DNA of 64,000 nucleotides, from NCBI GenBank assembly GCA_024362935.1, contig JANCRA010000019.1:2634001-2698000 (forward strand), given 5' to 3'. Both the position numbers and the translations under genes were made by a program. Under the pieces are notes generated by a model. That model had not been told where the DNA came from. It ran no database searches and saw only the letters and a program-made list of their open reading frames with translations. This DNA is from Setophaga petechia (Eukaryota; Chordata; Aves; Passeriformes; Parulidae). Shown one piece after another: positions 63,801 to 64,000 of this stretch (positions within the stretch are counted from its first letter, which is position 1; every line of letters starts with the position of its first letter).

Positions 63801-64000
63801 AAGGAAGAAGATTTTACTTGGCTTTTTCAGTTAGAAAGATTGGATAGGAGAAAACCAGCCACATTCTACCAAGTCATATTACCTTCAGCATTTTCATCTT
63901 TCAATGAAAATGATAATCATATTGGGGGACGAACAGAGAAACCCAAGAAGGTTGAATTAGAACTTTTATGTAAGTGAATAAGAAGCAATAAATACAAGAA
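60895..64000 (-). other. Rab gene upstream intron (partial)
   Basis: No earlier Rab exon is found here: I looked on the minus strand for the NKxD guanine-specificity motif and for the DTAGQE switch II motif and saw neither. The interval contains a large degraded CR1 (62005-63120) and otherwise ordinary AT-rich sequence. Confidence 0.65.
62005..63120 (-). mobile_element. CR1 LINE, long but heavily decayed
   Basis: On the plus strand the antisense CR1 landmarks are in order: a degenerate tail at 62005 (tcatagaattgcagaaataa), agctggacacaatattccat, ctttgcacttcatgaacttc, caccaatgaagatgccaaac and then tgatcagctctttcagcaca. The minus strand still reads pieces of ORF2, such as LFGIFIGDLADD in degenerate form and DKLGNWASGNIMKFMKCKDL. 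Part of the reverse-transcriptase coding region between about 62850 and 62940 has been lost. The tail is very diverged, so this is probably the oldest CR1 in the window. Confidence 0.85.

Overview
This is a window of vertebrate nuclear DNA, almost certainly from a passerine bird. Coding density is very low and the open frames are broken by introns. There are several decayed CR1 LINEs, the dominant retroposon of birds. At 1631-1778 there is a copy of a SINE whose head is derived from tRNA-Ile and whose tail comes from CR1; this matches the family described in zebra finch as TguSINE1. I see no bacterial, plasmid or intact proviral features.

Two genes can be supported, both on the minus strand. 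The main one is GAREM1 (GRB2-associated regulator of MAPK1). Its first coding exon (43789-43909) lies in a strong CpG island at about 43536-44400, and its second coding exon is at 21144-21284. The splice junctions join in phase and give the first 87 complete residues, which form the start of the CABIT domain. Intron 1 is 22.5 kb. Intron 2 fills the rest of the window down to base 1, so the remaining CABIT exon(s), the proline-rich region and the SAM domain lie outside.

Upstream of the GAREM1 promoter, on the same strand, are the last two coding exons of a Rab-family small GTPase. The exon at 60793-60894 carries the G5 motif (ETSAK). The exon at 51551-51625 carries the hypervariable tail, ending in a basic cluster and a CaaX-like CCAF terminus. 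Both have consensus splice sites and join in phase 0. Earlier exons would be beyond base 64000. From memory, mammals have no Rab gene between GAREM1 and KLHL14, so this is the most interesting item in the window: a possible sauropsid- or bird-retained Rab paralogue, resembling the RAB35/RAB8 branch.

Layout from left to right: 1-21143, GAREM1 intron 2 with a SINE and microsatellites; 21144-21284, exon 2; 21285-43788, intron 1 with a CR1 fragment and simple repeats; 43789-44400, exon 1, 5' UTR and promoter, with a polyalanine upstream ORF, a G-quadruplex motif and triplet repeats; 44401-51249, intergenic DNA rich in CR1 (four pieces, one invaded by a GGAGA pentanucleotide array); 51250-60894, the 3' end of the Rab gene; 60895-64000, Rab upstream intron containing another old CR1. 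GAREM1 links EGF-receptor signalling to ERK through GRB2/SHP2, and Rab proteins control vesicle traffic. Nothing in the sequence shows that the two act together beyond lying head to tail.
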